The notes under the pieces were generated by a model, which worked only from the letters and a program-made list of their open reading frames with translations, ran no database searches and was not told the origin of the DNA. Positions 14,586 through 27,703 of a stretch of DNA of 64,000 nt are shown piece by piece. Position numbers and translations under genes: made by a program. Numbering within the stretch: position 1 is the first letter of the stretch; the number at the start of each line of letters is the position of its first letter. This DNA comes from Lingula anatina (lineage: Eukaryota; Brachiopoda; Lingulata; Lingulida; Lingulidae). The stretch is taken from positions 441,816-505,815 of the forward strand of contig NW_019775802.1 of the NCBI RefSeq assembly GCF_001039355.2, written 5' to 3'.

Positions 14586-17500
14586 AGAGTATAGCCATCA
14601 ATGGAGGTCACGTGGTCTAAAGACAAGCTCAGATATCAGAATAATAGCTAGAACTGCCGTTTTTGTGGTAAAACAGAATATGTTATATTCCTATGAGTTA
14701 TTCACAATGTTTTTATTGAGAAATATAGATCTCATACGAAGAGTTATTATCCCTTTAACTGGTTCACAGGTGACATTTTAACCTTGAATGTTAGCAAAAC
14801 GAAAAAGATGATGGTAGGCTACATAAGAAATCAAAGCTATAAAACTCCTAAAGAAATTGGCGGTGAAGTCACTAAACAAGAAACGATAATTTATTGGGTG
14901 TTTTTTAAATTGAACAATAGTGTAACATGGACTGATACAATGGAACATCATGAAATTGAGAAGGGCAAGACACCGACCGCACTTCTTTAACAAGAAATTG
15001 AAATAGTTTAGCCCCTTATAGATGCGTTATAGAAAATATTAATTCTTAGGTGTTAACTGTACGGTATGCGTGTGTAACGATATTGATTATTTTATATAAA
15101 TGTATAATTTGTTGGTAAAATAAATATTTATCTTATCTTATCTTTACCTTGGATAAATGCAAAATATGCAAATTGTACGCCCTTTCCTTCTTTTGTCATT
15201 TCATGCCCAAGGAAAATAGCCAGCGTCCGCCTTTATCTTTCACCTAACGCGAGAACTTAACAGACACACCCAGAGCTGCTATAGTCAATACATGAAGAAC
15301 CCGATTATAGTGTTTAACTGCGTGGATGGAAGTCCGATAAACCTTTAACAAAATCAGTCTCTTGCGAATACGTACCTTGAAACATTAGCCTCATTAAGTA
15401 TCGTGACATTAAAGGTTTTATATAGGCGCATTTGGCATTATAAAACCAGCGCGGCAGGTTAAAAGCTTTCCTTGGTTTCTTGGGCAATGCAACAAGGAGT
15501 TTCAATTAAATTGATTAGTCAGTTTTCGATATATGTTCTTGGAAGTGGAGCATGCAGTAAACGATTTTATGATCTTCCGAGGTGAAGAATATCGACACTG
15601 TGTTGTTATTTACTAATGGATTAATGATTCCGGACCTGCGTTTATAAAAGTGCATGTATATCTCAGTATATGAATCCCGTTCCTCGCTTCTGTAATCTTT
15701 AACACAGCAGGATAAATTGATTTCATCTTTCGAAATGTAACTTGGTTTCGTCATTACTTAAATGCATGTCGGCATTTGTACATGTACCACTCATACTGTA
15801 TATTGAAATAGCTAAATGTGGGTGCCAGATATCTTAAGACGGTAGAAATATTTAGTGGATGTGGTAAATACAAGTGACAAGAAGTTATGTTGGTGGTGAG
15901 CAGACACGTACACAGTCACAACTGTTCTTAATTATGCAATATGTTATTGGGAATGTTGATACGCACTCGACAATAATGTGTCTATATACTAGTTGTAATC
16001 AAGATGTAGGAGAAATATTAAGCCGTGTTGATACTCTTTGGGATGTTATATGTTCCCACGTGCCACACCATTGTCTGAAACTTTTATGATATCAAAGCTA
16101 ATACACGTTAAGATCGCAAATAAACAATTCACGCGGGATATTCAATAAAAGTTAAAGGGCGAAGTTACCATGAATTAAATAGTACTAGATAGGTTTTGTG
16201 TCCTCTGCTTGCCGGGAGAATCAAGTATCGGCTATCGGATTTGATTGTGTGTCGACAGCGCGGTCGCTTCAATGCACACGTATTTATACAGCTGCAGTGC
16301 GCTTTTAAGAATACGGTCCCGTAACAATAGGAATAAAAGTTTCATCGACGTGAAGTTTCATATGCTGAGAAACTAATAAAGTTAATTCAGTCAACACCGA
16401 GGAGCTGAATTATTTCAAAGTCCCGGTCACATTCTAAATGGAAATTAGAACATGGTTAGCCAAGTAGAATAATTATAGAACAATTCAATAATCAGATGTC
16501 TAGCTGACCTGAAGAGCCGTCATATCCCTCAATTTATCTGTGCTTGCCAGACGAGCACAAGCGTTGAGTTTTTATGTAACGCGCAGAGAACAGATCCAGT
16601 GCCTGGGCTCAGCTCCGATTATCCACCCGATCCAGTTTTAAACAGTGAATAACACACATCTGGGCGATTGTTATAACATATGAACATACACAGAGCTTCT
16701 TTATCTTGCAGTTGCTTTCTTTGAAGGCATCTTTGATTTTTCTCCACAGTTTGCCGTAAATCACTCTTGAGAAAAATCGTGATGCTAGGGTTATTGCTTT
16801 TTGTATAAAGGAAATACTTATTGATAAATGCATTAATTGAAGAAAAGAAGCACATGTTATTAATGACAATGGCAGGTCATAAAATCTCGTCCTATCTTTG
16901 ACTAAAAAAAAAAAACTCATATGAAATACATATACTTTATCTTATTTGTATGATAACACATCGTCACTAATATAAATCTATAGAGCGTAGTTTCCATCGC
17001 ATTTGGCTGCAGTAGATCAGTGATGCAATTTGCCCTAACACAATTTTCTCTTTCTGGAAGTAATTTTTCGCATTAAAGTACTACGTTTGCATTCGGAATC
17101 AATTACATCCCATCTAATATCACACACTGCGCTTGTCGCAAAAGTCCCCGGATGTCCACTGATTGATCTAAAGAAAGTGACCATTAGCGCATGCTCAGTG
17201 CAGTAGAAATATTGATGTGTCGTTTGAGGCAATGGTGGAAACAGTGCCAGAACTAGACTATAGAATCAGCGTTACTCTGCCTAAGAGTTCAAACTATGCA
17301 TTGTTTTTATCCTCTGGATGTCTGAATGCATCAGCATGAAATATGACGAGGAGTTGTATCGGGCTTTATTTTGTCTACGTTATATTAACATCTATACGAA
17401 TCCAATGTTTTGTGTCCCGTACAGGTAAGTGGAATGTTTCTATCAGTGTATTGTTAACCAAAAACTATGTGATGCAGATTATATTGACATTATCTAATTA

Positions 17501-19659
17501 CAGTATTAAATGGGTTTAATCAGGGTTACAAATGTGATTCTATCGGACGGATGAAATCGAAATACAAATTTTCATTAAATGTCTTTCTCAAAGGCAGAAT
17601 CACATGATACCTTCCATTGTCATTTGTTGGAATAGAGTGTATAATGTATACACGTTACAAAAACAACACACCGTACTGAATGTAAGCATTCTTTCAGAAC
17701 CATGAAGTCAGTGATACATCAAAATGTCATATGCCAGAGAATTTTGGCAGCAAATCTATAACTGCACGAGATCGAATTTTCACGCCTGTCCATGAGGCGT
17801 GAACTATGTCTGAGACTAATGAAGCATAATAAAGCATAATGAGAACATTGCATATTTCTATACGTGTATGGCTTAGTTTGAAATTGATCTAATTGTGCCA
17901 GTTTGGTTATTTCTTTTAATAAAACATGCTTCGTTTCGCTCTTTCTGGGCGCTTGTGTGAAAGGTTAAGTTATCTTGCCTCATCTTTTCAACAGAAACAT
18001 AAGGTGTATGCACAGCCTTGAAATGACGGATTAAACGGGGACAATTCAAGCGTTCTGTTCTGGTCTCCGTAATGCGGGCACAGCTTGCTAAGGTCAGGCT
18101 TATCTGGTGCATGGGTTCGTGATACCATTAGTTACCTCACCTTGTATTGCAATCTATTTTGAAAATGTGTAGAACCATTATACATGATAATATATTTACA
18201 ACCTTTAAGGAGTGATCATAAATAAAGACGCAGATGTCTGATAACTGTGATGCACTGTATATACATTTATACGTGTACTAAATGCATACATAATCATCAT
18301 GTAGACCTAAGTACATGGTCTAATTTGTCCAAAACGTGCATTAGACAGGTAGGCTTCAATTCGTCAGTCGTGAAAAAGTGCCAAATTATTGAAACCTCGT
18401 TGCTCGCCTTTTCGTAAACTTACCAAAAACATCAATTGTGCGCCATGCATTGTACCATGGATATGGCATTTCTGGTGAAAACAGGGGTTTTCTATGCTAT
18501 TATATTTAGATAATGCTTATTAAGCCAAATACTGTACAGATATTTCTTCAGAGCCAGCGATAAGGAGAATAATACAACACTATTGGATTACATGGTATGG
18601 AGTGCGAGAGAAAGTGCATTACTGAATTAATCATGGTCGACTAACAACCCACGGCTGTGGTATGGCGGACAAAGCCCGTCTTGAGGCGACGTGAGATAGT
18701 TCCTTAGGCGTAAGCCGAATTGTGTAACCCAGTCTCACTCCTTTCCATTAGTCCGGGAGGTACAGAACATTCCTTCTATTCATCTCAATAAATAATCGGC
18801 AAATATTGAACAGTGGAAGTCAAGTTGTGCTTCTCACCTGGTCCATTCATAACTGTATCTCAAATACCTTGAAGTTAAATATGCATAGGGCCCAGTTAAA
18901 CTGCGAAACAAAACGAGGGTGTTAGTTAGTCAGGATCACCGATGTAACCTTGCACTGAGGGCAACATGTAGAAGGTGCAATGCGTCTGTACATACATCAC
19001 ATGCACCCTCTGCGGTCGAAGTTGAACGGATGATAACAATTGAACATGATAGATTGGGGCTACGCCTCGCGTAAGTTATCCCCAATAAACTACGTTACTT
19101 ATCGCGTTTACTATCAAATAAAATTGAGCGTGAGCACCTCATTCATAAATGCTATTGAAAATATTGGTTATTATTGTTTTCTGTAGCACAAAAGGTTGAT
19201 GTATAAATACAATACGATTCATGATAATGTCACAGTTTCATGGGTAGGTAGCTTTTGGATAATCGGCCTCCATTCGAAAAGTCGATTGTAATGTTTATCC
19301 CCCATTTGTTCTCAGTGCTCAATGACAACATGCACACGTGATCATACGATTTTTAATGGCGCGTCTGTCATCAATTAAATATATCCACCTTCCCCCTGTG
19401 ATATAGGCTACGCTGTTCCCTTAACTCTTATCCAACTAAACCTAATAACCGCACATTCTCTCTCGACTTTTTTCTTCCTGGAGTTAATTACCATAAGGTA
19501 GCGAACTGTCGGCTTTCATAAAGCTTCATAACAAGAGTAAACAGATGACGAAAACAGATCGCGATAGTCTGAGCAGAGCTCCAGAAAGCTCGAGTCATGT
19601 TTGGGATCGCTGGCAGACGCACCCCAAACATTCAAGCTTCCTAACTAGGATGTTACTCT

Positions 19660-19759
19660 ATGGGACTTTTGAAGGCGCTGTTGCCGTTCGGAATTGCCTT
19701 ATGTAGTTGCCTACTTACATCTTGTATTCCCAATGTGGTCGGGCAGTCGGGACACGGGT
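19660..19759 (+). CDS. nAChR constant exon 1 (signal peptide), provisional
   Basis: Candidate first coding exon. Starting at ATG 19660 it encodes Met-Gly-Leu-Leu-Lys and then a hydrophobic, Cys-rich run typical of a secretory signal, with a plausible cleavage after Val-Val-Gly near residue 28. The proposed donor is GT at 19760 (GTGAAC), giving phase 1. With the acceptor at 19868 this makes a 109-nt intron ending in a strong pyrimidine tract and preserves the frame of exon 2 through a Cys codon. The second receptor gene shows the same phase between its exons 1 and 2. Weakness: the donor is not a strong consensus, another phase-1 GT exists at 19703, and a true first exon could lie farther upstream. 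Confidence 0.5.
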
Positions 19760-19868
19760 GTGAACGCAAGGCCCCGAGGATGGGACGCAGGCCTTCATCC
19801 TACCGGCATAACATCTTTTTTCAAAATATTATCATTGACGAGCTGTATTTTCTTCCATTTTTGCTCAG

Positions 19869-20011
19869 GTTTAGGTAGCGAAGACGAAAGCAAACTGGTG
19901 GAGGACCTCTTTGACAAGACAGGTTATAACCCACTTATACGACCTGTGCAAAACCTGTCGGACAAGCTAATGATCAATTTTGGACTTACTATGATTCAAC
20001 TCATCAATGTG
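19869..20011 (+). CDS. nAChR constant exon 2 (N-terminal helix, beta 1)
   Basis: A 143-nt exon (2 nt plus 47 codons) flanked by TGCTCAG and GTAAGTAG. It encodes the N-terminal amphipathic helix and first strand of the extracellular ligand-binding domain: an acidic segment with Leu-Val-Glu-Asp-Leu-Phe, then GYNPLIRPV, then the strand ending in IQLINV. GYN.LIRPV recurs in exon 2 of the second receptor gene at 59919, supporting the identification and both boundaries. There is an N-glycosylation sequon, Asn-Leu-Ser. A second possible acceptor (TTTAG ending at 19874) lies six bases downstream; its use would remove two residues without changing frame. Confidence 0.93.
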
Positions 20012-23000
20012 GTAAGTAGTTACTCATAATGTGTTTATGACAGCTAAAATATTCGAAACCTCAGAACTATGGTAAACGACGTGCTCGGTTAGATTTAGAA
20101 CACAGATTTAATATCCTTGATTCTTTTTTAGGTCAAGCATCTCTCTCTCTCTCTCTCTGTTTGTGTGTATACACACACACACACACGCACACACACACAC
20201 GTTTATTGTCTTTTTCGACTACTTTCCCTTATTTTCAACATTACTGCACCTTATATTAGCAGAATTCTGTGCAAATTCAAAGGAATCACATAAGTGATTA
20301 TTGCACCGCATATTTTTGATTTATTACATCTTACTACGAATTACACATTAATTGCTGCTGTAGCACTCCTGGAGATTGGGACTATCAAACACCATCGTGT
20401 TAGTGTGCATTTCATTTCTGTCCAGAGGAATTGTTCAATAAAGCATCTTATCAGATTTACGGCTCTCGGTTTGCTTATCAACCAGTAAGTCGAGGAAGAA
20501 GATAGATCTCTACAGGACGAAATATGGCTGTCAAGGGTGCAATTTATATTAATATCTTAGTGTATATCTGATTATTTCATATTATAAGCATGAAGAGTTG
20601 CGTGGCAGAAGTCGGTGGGATTACTAGTGGAAGTAGTGGGTATGTTTTACGATTCTGATTAAAAGATCGAATTCAAAACAAATGGGGCTTAAACCAAATG
20701 TGGTAGGTTATAAAGTGTACGCCTTCTGTTCCTAATATTCGACACCTCGTTGGTATTTTGTCATTTTAAAGCTACACTGATAGAACAAAAAAAGGAAAAT
20801 AAAACACGACGTTGAATAGACAATACAAACCACGGCGTAATAATGAAGAACCAAGGGGCGCAGTATAACACGCTGATATAAATAGTATGTTTCGTGTAGA
20901 CGCACAATAAGAAATGAAAAAATAGGTGAACTTCTTATCAGACTAATTTTTTGCTAAGATTATTTCCGTTGCGAGTGCCGTAAGCAGATCCCATCTCTAA
21001 TGCATTTTGACACGTACAAGCTACCCATTAAAGGAAACTAACTAGAGGAATTTTCTTCCAGACATGAATTGCAGCAGTGGCTATCTAGCTCACATTATGA
21101 TCTAAACAACCCTAAAATACGACACAATGTACCTATTAACCCAGAGTCAGTTACTGTGAAGGCTCATTCACTTGTGCTGCCACTGTGATTTCAATTCTGC
21201 CACCAGAATATAACGCCTGTGCAAATTGTCATTGCCTTCTACAGCACAGAATACCCCGTTAATATTTAATAAACCTCTGTGTGGCGGATCAATCTGTTAA
21301 AGTTCTAGCATTCTTCACGTTCTGGTTTTACACTCGACGCACGCGCAAACTTGCAACACATTTTCTAACCCAACAGTCTGTTTGTTTTAATCTAACATTT
21401 TCGAAGTAACTGTTAGATCTCAATGATGAGGACAGATTTCCAAACAAAATTAACAAGCCTAAGGGTGCGTAAAGGCGCCTTGAAGTGGTTTCCACTGAGA
21501 GAAGTGATGTTGGTTTAAAGCAGGGCATGATCTTTACAGGAATGTTCAAGTAGAAAAAATATGTTTTCCTTTAATGTCTTCAGTGAAGAGCACATCTGCT
21601 TCTGCTGAAAGACGCAGTTAGGTGTTCTCACCATGCGTTGCTCTACTGAAAGGTTCGAGCATAGGAAAAAAACGCTACAAGTAAAGATATACAGCATTTG
21701 CTTTCAGACAGAGGGTTAAGATTTTGTCAGGAAGTAAGGTCATACAAAAACACAACTAATCAACTTCTGATTTGTGGAGGTTATTGTATTTGGGGTTACT
21801 CATTAGAAGTAGCAACTCAGCAACAGTTGCTGTACTGTAAAGAAGTTTAAAACAGTAATCCGAAGTGCCACTTGCCAATTACAGCTACCTGATACTTACG
21901 TGTGTTATCATGTTTCTGATTTGGCCTGCCATTGGGGCTGCAGGTTGTTTAAAACAAACTAACATAAAGCCAGGTGTACAAGACCTGTAGCAATTTCATA
22001 ATCACAAAGCATCTCAAGAGAATATCAAACAGCGAAGGGTCTCAAAACATTTTCTCCCATTTTCTAAATTTGCAAAATGGAATTATTTGCGGTTGATTCT
22101 TCTTTGTAACCGCCATGTGCCAGATTGCGCCATTAGACTCCGCCATCTGGATATGACTTAGGGATCGTTATATGATGATGCGCACTTTTTGGTTGACATT
22201 AAACACAGAAGTTTCTGTATCATGTTATGTCGTGATCTTGAGAATTGTATTTGGTCTGGCGTATCCAGTTTATGGGATGTAACACTGATTGAACAGCCAA
22301 GGCCTGCTCAGCTGCTATTGGGGTGCATTTAAAAGACTGCCGGACTCATTATGCTATATAACAAGTTATCTGCAATTTTATCAGAAATTGTCCTAAAACA
22401 CTTAAAACAAATTTTATCCATTTTACATGGTATAAGCGTAAGCATATACAAGTTGCGTTTCCTCAAAACTGTGTGATATTGTTAAAGTCAAGGGATTAGA
22501 AGACTTCTTGTACTCTAAGGAAGTTATGACGGGAAGTAGGTTGTACGCTTGCCAGTAGATAATAGTGAAACAGTTTGGTGAACTAATACTATTTGTTGTT
22601 TAAAAACAACCAGTGCTTCTTTTCGAACTCGTTCGCTAGCAAAGTGCGGTCTGACAATTGAAAGCCTCATTCAAAAAATATCGACTGGTCTTTTTGGTCG
22701 TCTTCCACCTGGTGCCCTTTCGTGGGTATAAGAACTACATGATCAATATCCTTGCGCGTGTTTATCAGGACAGCCTCAGGCGCCCAACTTCCCACACTGA
22801 ATCACGGCCGCATTTACGGCTAATCATAATTTATTGTTTATTGAATGTTCTGCCGTGTTTAATGATTTTTATAAAACTGTACCCATGAGAGAGAACGAAG
22901 GATCGCATAGCATCTGTAACATCATTGCGGTTCTTTATTGCTGATCTCTTTTTAGCGGTATCAGTTTCGGGTCGATTTGCTCGTTTCGACTGTCTAGACT

Positions 23001-23200
23001 ATGTCTTTATAAGTGTTATATATTTTTAAAATGTTACTAGTTCGTGTCAACACCACATGTTGATTTAATTCTATTCTGTTATATCACAAAAACAGTTTAT
23101 TATTTCTCTGGGTTAACGAATTGGCTAATTTGTACCTCTATTAGAAATGCGTGTATCAATTTTAAGACCATTTATCATATGAATGACGTCTTTTTTGCAG
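20012..23200. other. Intron between constant exons 2 and 3
   Basis: 3,189-nt GT-AG intron. It contains a CT/AC microsatellite near its start (20141-20200). Short open frames inside match no family I recognise. Confidence 0.85.
20141..20200. repeat. CT then AC microsatellites
   Basis: A CT tract (20141-20158) is followed by GT and then an AC tract with one GC interruption (20170-20200). It lies about 130 bases downstream of the exon 2 donor. Confidence 0.95.
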
Positions 23201-23245
23201 GACGAAAAGAATCAAATCATGAAGACTAACGTATGGCTGCAAACG
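23201..23245 (+). CDS. nAChR constant exon 3 (loop D)
   Basis: A 45-nt exon, phase 0 at both ends, between TTTTTTGCAG and GTAAGTGA. It encodes DEKNQIMKTNVWLQT. Small exons of this size with the DEKNQ....N.WL signature are a hallmark of nAChR genes. The Trp of VWLQT corresponds to the loop D tryptophan of the complementary face of the agonist site (Trp55 in vertebrate numbering). The second receptor gene has the matching 45-nt exon at 60474-60518. Confidence 0.97.
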
Positions 23246-24150
23246 GTAAGTGACTTTATTGACCAGTATTGGCTTAAATGGCCCTAGCGGTAAAACAATC
23301 TTAATAGATCAACTGGTAATATTCGAAGCTACTACTGTTCTTCCCTGAGGAGTGTAAATTACACATATTCATGTAATAACGACTTTAACATATCTGTCGA
23401 CAAAAGGGCAGATAAATAAAAGGAAGGCATTCATTACACTGTTTCATATAATTCAGTGGTTGCTTCTCAGATCGAATGTGTAGATATTTCAAACATCGAA
23501 ATATACTTCAGAAAGAAATAAACACACAGCAGTAAAAAAAGAACAAGACATGTACACTTGCTAGCTTAGCTAAAATTCACTACGTATTCGTTTCCAAACT
23601 CAGAAAACCCGTTAATGAAGTCGACTATGTGATTATGACGGGTAAATATGCACTTGGGACTTGGAGTTTCTCGTCATTTCCGTATGACCTATGTCTAATC
23701 TGGAATTCTTGTAGCTTTGAAGTCGAATCATTGATTGTGGCGATGTGAACATTTTTCCACGAAACGGTATCAATTCTGAAAAAAAAAAAACATCGAAGAG
23801 ACAGTTCGTCAGGTCTTTGTTGCCTTCATATAGCTTGAAGATGACCTCAGAATAATTCACAAGATCATGTTTTATATTCATTCACTCCCACATACTGTCC
23901 CTTAAGCTAACCAAGTGTGGTAAATTATGACTCCTAAATCACGCACATTTGAATATATCCCATATACATGTATGCACTCTTGTAGACGCGCATACATGTA
24001 TATGTGAGTGCAAATATATGCACTTATTCATTAGGTATGTGAGAATCTTGGATACAAGAGAACGCTCAGGCACATTACATACTGAACACGCACGTACATG
24101 TATTTGCCTGGGCATTCGCATACGTAGGCCTGCAGGCCCTGTGCAACATC

Positions 24151-24408
24151 GGGGCCGTAGCCTCCGGGGGGGGCAGGGGAAGCAGCTGCCCCCCCTGGGA
24201 TTTGAGGCGCAAATATGGCAAAATGGCAAAATGAACCCACAATTTTTGACTTCTGATTGAGCAATAAATAACAGTTAAAATGCACCAGAATGCAGTATTA
24301 TACATACAGTTTTTTAAAAATTTTCCACACCCACCCCACCCCCTCGGGGGCTTTGCCCCCTCGTGTCCGCTTACTGCCCCCCCTGGCATTTTGCTCAGGC
24401 TACGGCCC
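24151..24408. mobile_element. GC-rich inverted-repeat (MITE-like) element
   Basis: The ends are inverted copies of GGGCCGTAGCC (24152-24162 and the complement at 24398-24408). Just inside lie a G-run and a C-run flanking TGCCCCCCCTGG-type sequence, while the interior is AT-rich. The abrupt composition change and inverted ends suggest a short non-autonomous DNA transposon. Its outer limits and target-site duplication are unclear. Confidence 0.55.
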
Positions 24409-27002
24409 TGAACATGTACAGCCGCCCATTGTAACACTCCATTTTCACAATATACATATTGGTGAACCGCACCTTTCACGCCGCCACGTGTCTGTTTTAC
24501 TCTACGTGTGAATCACCAAACACCCCAGGCTAAGTATTCTTTATCTGTGAGAATATCGAACAACAGCAGCAACATGTTAGTTTAAGTAGTCGCTCTGTTA
24601 TACATTGTTGTAACAGGGAGTGGTAATATACCCACAAAATCTAACCGAACATTCATTCTATCCAAGGCAATCCTAATTACGAATAAATTGTACATGTATT
24701 GTATGCTTGTACATGTACTTGCTCAGGAAACGGAGTGAATAATTCAGGGCCCGGGTGTTTTGGGATGTTAAAACAGAGGCAAATTGAACATAGATTAATG
24801 ATGCGCGAAGAAGGCTTAAAGCTATTACAATGAATTAGTTTGGCGTGGGAGAATGGTTTGGCAGAACGTGCATAGATTTCATAATAGAGGTAATTCCGAA
24901 CACAAGTGTAATGATCGTATAATGTTGGCAAGTGCCTGGTGTCGGTCACGGCGTGCAAACCAGTCTGAATACCAGAGGAAAGATCACATTTTTGGAAGAA
25001 AGAAGTCCGTGATCCTCATTTTCAATCATATGAGGTATGCAAGGAAGATGAAAGTCACACTGGTGGGTTTATTTTAACAGGTGCAGTGTATGACATCGCC
25101 ATACATGAGGCGCAGTGACCATTTATAATGGCTAGCGCAGACATTCGTTTCCTGATGTCTTTCTTTCGGTTATCTGAATGTTTATGTAATGCAAATCTTT
25201 GATAACAAAGCACCTGCCAAAATACCAAAACACGAGGAACTTTTGAGAACTGAAATAACCTTTCTATAACAGCCATGCATTGTGCGCACCGAAATGGCGT
25301 GAAAAGACCAAACTAATTATTTGGTTATTTTAACCTAACGATTTTGATCAATTTCTCTGTCAATTATCTTACTACTTTTTATCAATATTAATTGAACCCT
25401 TGTCAGTGGTCTAAACCGAAGGTCGACAAGAGTCGGGAGACATCGACTACCGCCTTTTGTCGAAAACAAAAAGAACAATGCACACTAAATCTGATGATGA
25501 ATTGTCACAATTCAGTGCCTAGCTTTCTCTTTTACTTGATTATGTCCTGTACTCGCGCCATTTTCTCTCTAAAATCAATAATTAAGTATCAAAGTATACG
25601 TTTTTCTGCTGCTGAACTCAGAAGACCTTATCGTGAAGCCTTCATGCTTAACATTTTTATGATTGATAGACTAATAGGGAACTATATACCTTTGACAAAT
25701 TTGTAAGACCGTGCCCATTTAGAACGGTCTTATTCTCCTCCAACAATATGTAATTAAATGTATCTGCCCTATTTAATCTATTCTAAAGTTAATCAATAAG
25801 TATACATGACTGGGGATTATGCCCAAAGGAAACTGGGAAGTAAAAGGGCGTGCTTTATAGTGTGCACCTTGTGTATACAAACATAACCGATTGGAAATCA
25901 TACTTATATACAAACATCATTCACTTTTCCTGTTAATGGCATCTTAAATGGCTATCGATAAACAATACGCTTTTCGATTGTTACACTTATAGATGCTATT
26001 GTGTTAAAATCGGATTAAGAAAGGGGTGATTTCGCTGAGATTACATCGGAATAAATTACACTATATTGCCATTTGTGCACAGTGCAGTTGAGGGGTACTT
26101 TGTTTTGTCAAAAGATTCTTATGCCAGTATAAGTCAGCGCAATGATTCTTGGGCTTGCCAGAAGATTTTTTGAGTTTCTCTTTGGGTCTCATTTAACTAC
26201 AATTTGCAACGGTTGCAACAAAATTCATCAAAGATGTGGGCCCATTGCAAGGTGAATTTCGTTCACTGTGACTCTGGTCCAGGGCAGGCTCTGAGGTTAT
26301 CATGTCAACCATGCAGTTTCTGTCTGAAGCTTTTGTGCACTTGTTTGGACTTATACAATTATTTCTATCCTTTAAATAATTAAAATAGATTAATTCATTG
26401 AATTTAGTTGTAAATTGAAAAAACATTATCAATTTAGCATTTGCACAATAGCTATCAATTAGAATTCTCTTAAATATCCCAAGTTTTTTTTCTGTATTTG
26501 GGTTAATCCGATTCAGAAGGCCACTTCCATGCATAATTTTGTTCACATGGTCTTACTCTTTGATAAGTGGTTATGGTTAAAAAAGTGAACACCTGGTGTG
26601 GTGAGAAAGTTGCCTGTTTTAAACGTGTTCATTTAAGTTTATAAACACAGCCTATATAATTATTTGTTTGCAGTTTTGGTGAAGCATGGTAAGCGCCTAA
26701 GCTCCTCGCGTCCTGCATGATGTGATACTCTCGAATGCCACCATGAATTTATCTTTTTATTCATTTTTCTCGGAGGGGGATGGGTATTAGGTAATGCTGC
26801 TTTTGTTTGATGGTCATTAGGTAAAGTCGATTTCGTATTATTGGTATGATGCCGTTTACGAACGATTGGCCCACAATAAATGTAGTTGACATACTTAAAT
26901 AGGCTTCTATCCTGGAGAGAAAAACATCGCCGAGAAGATCATAGGCCGTAAAATAGGTTAGATACTTTGCGGAACGCAACTTACACAACATTTCCATAGA
27001 TT

Positions 27003-27560
27003 TTTAGATCGATCTATCCCTGTGGGGAGTCTCACTAGATTACTGTCAGCTTGGCCGGCTTAAGCGTCTGTCCCGCCTACTAAAAGCTGTAAGGGGGTAA
27101 TTATGTATGGTGCTCGCTCGGCTGACTGCAATTTAGCGTGAACCCCCAGGGAGTTAGGTCGATCTAAAACTTAATCTTTAGATCGATCTAAATCTCTGGG
27201 AAAGCACCCTTAGAGCTAAGATTCATAGCAGTTTTAAGCAAAGACCGATTTTTAACTTAAGCTGTTCTGTGAAACATTCCATCATAGTAAAGTTTGTACT
27301 TAAATGCTACGTACCCTAATAAGAGACCATTCCCAGAGAATATCGTACTAACTTTGGATCGAACTATCTCCAAGGGAATTCTCGCTTAATTGCAATTAAC
27401 TTGGGCGGCTTAGATGTCTGTCTGATAGGGGGTAATTAACTATCGTTTAGCAGCTTTAGTAGGCGTACCAGACGTCTAAGCCTCTTGGGCTGAACGCAAT
27501 TTAGCGAGGGACCCCCTGGAGATGGACCGATCCTGTTAGATCGATCTAGGGATGGGAACC
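27003..27560. repeat. Two related foldback segments beside exon 4
   Basis: The first segment (27003-27168) has arms beginning TTTAGATCGATC and ending with the near-complement GGTCGATCTAAA, with further imperfect pairing inward. A perfect 16-bp palindrome, TTTAGATCGATCTAAA, follows at 27177-27192. A second segment (about 27353-27525) pairs GGCGGCTTAGATGTCTG with CAGACGTCTAAGCCTCTT and shares the motif AATTTAGCG with the first. They look like two diverged copies of one MITE family. The right edge is only about 30 bases from the exon 4 acceptor. Confidence 0.65.
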
Positions 27561-27593
27561 CAGTCTAATCCAATCTCCTGTATCTCCCCCCAG

Positions 27594-27703
27594 GTGTGGT
27601 ATGATTATCAGCTAGTGTGGGACCCTGCAGACTATGGAGGGATCTCGTCAATCCGCGTACCCATGGACAAAGTATGGACTCCAGACATTGTCCTGTTTAA
27701 CAA
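27594..27703 (+). CDS. nAChR constant exon 4 (loop A), last shared exon
   Basis: A 110-nt exon (36 codons plus 2 nt) between CCCCCCAG and GTAAGTGG. It encodes a Trp-containing strand ([16 protein letters not shown]) and the loop A block [10 protein letters not shown]. The family motif is W.PD..LYN; here the position of the conserved loop A tyrosine (Tyr93 in vertebrate numbering) is Phe. The exon ends with AA of a split Asn codon. All five cassettes begin with T or C, so the codon is always AAT or AAC. The donor GTAAGT is strong. It lies 1.76 kb before the first cassette and is the only exon of its kind seen before 61432. Confidence 0.96.

Larger units (their letters stand above)
13043..19659. 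other. Unique region upstream of the receptor locus
   Basis: About 6.6 kb without a recognisable gene. It contains a fragment of a dispersed repeat (13948-14060) and a perfect 26-bp palindrome (14560-14585). The promoter of the downstream receptor locus probably lies toward its right end, but I cannot point to a core promoter motif. A distant first exon or 5' UTR exon could also be hidden here. Confidence 0.5.
23246..27593. other. Intron between constant exons 3 and 4
   Basis: 4,348-nt GT-AG intron. It holds a GC-rich inverted-repeat element (24151-24408) and, next to exon 4, two related foldback segments (27003-27560). The rest shows only short open frames without recognisable motifs. Confidence 0.85.

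Noticed and set aside
19694-20029. Unspliced 111-codon frame reading into constant exon 2 as an alternative N terminus.
   Set aside because: The residues before exon 2 come from a pyrimidine-rich intron end and contain no good signal sequence after the ATG. Splicing at 19868 matches the second gene's phase.
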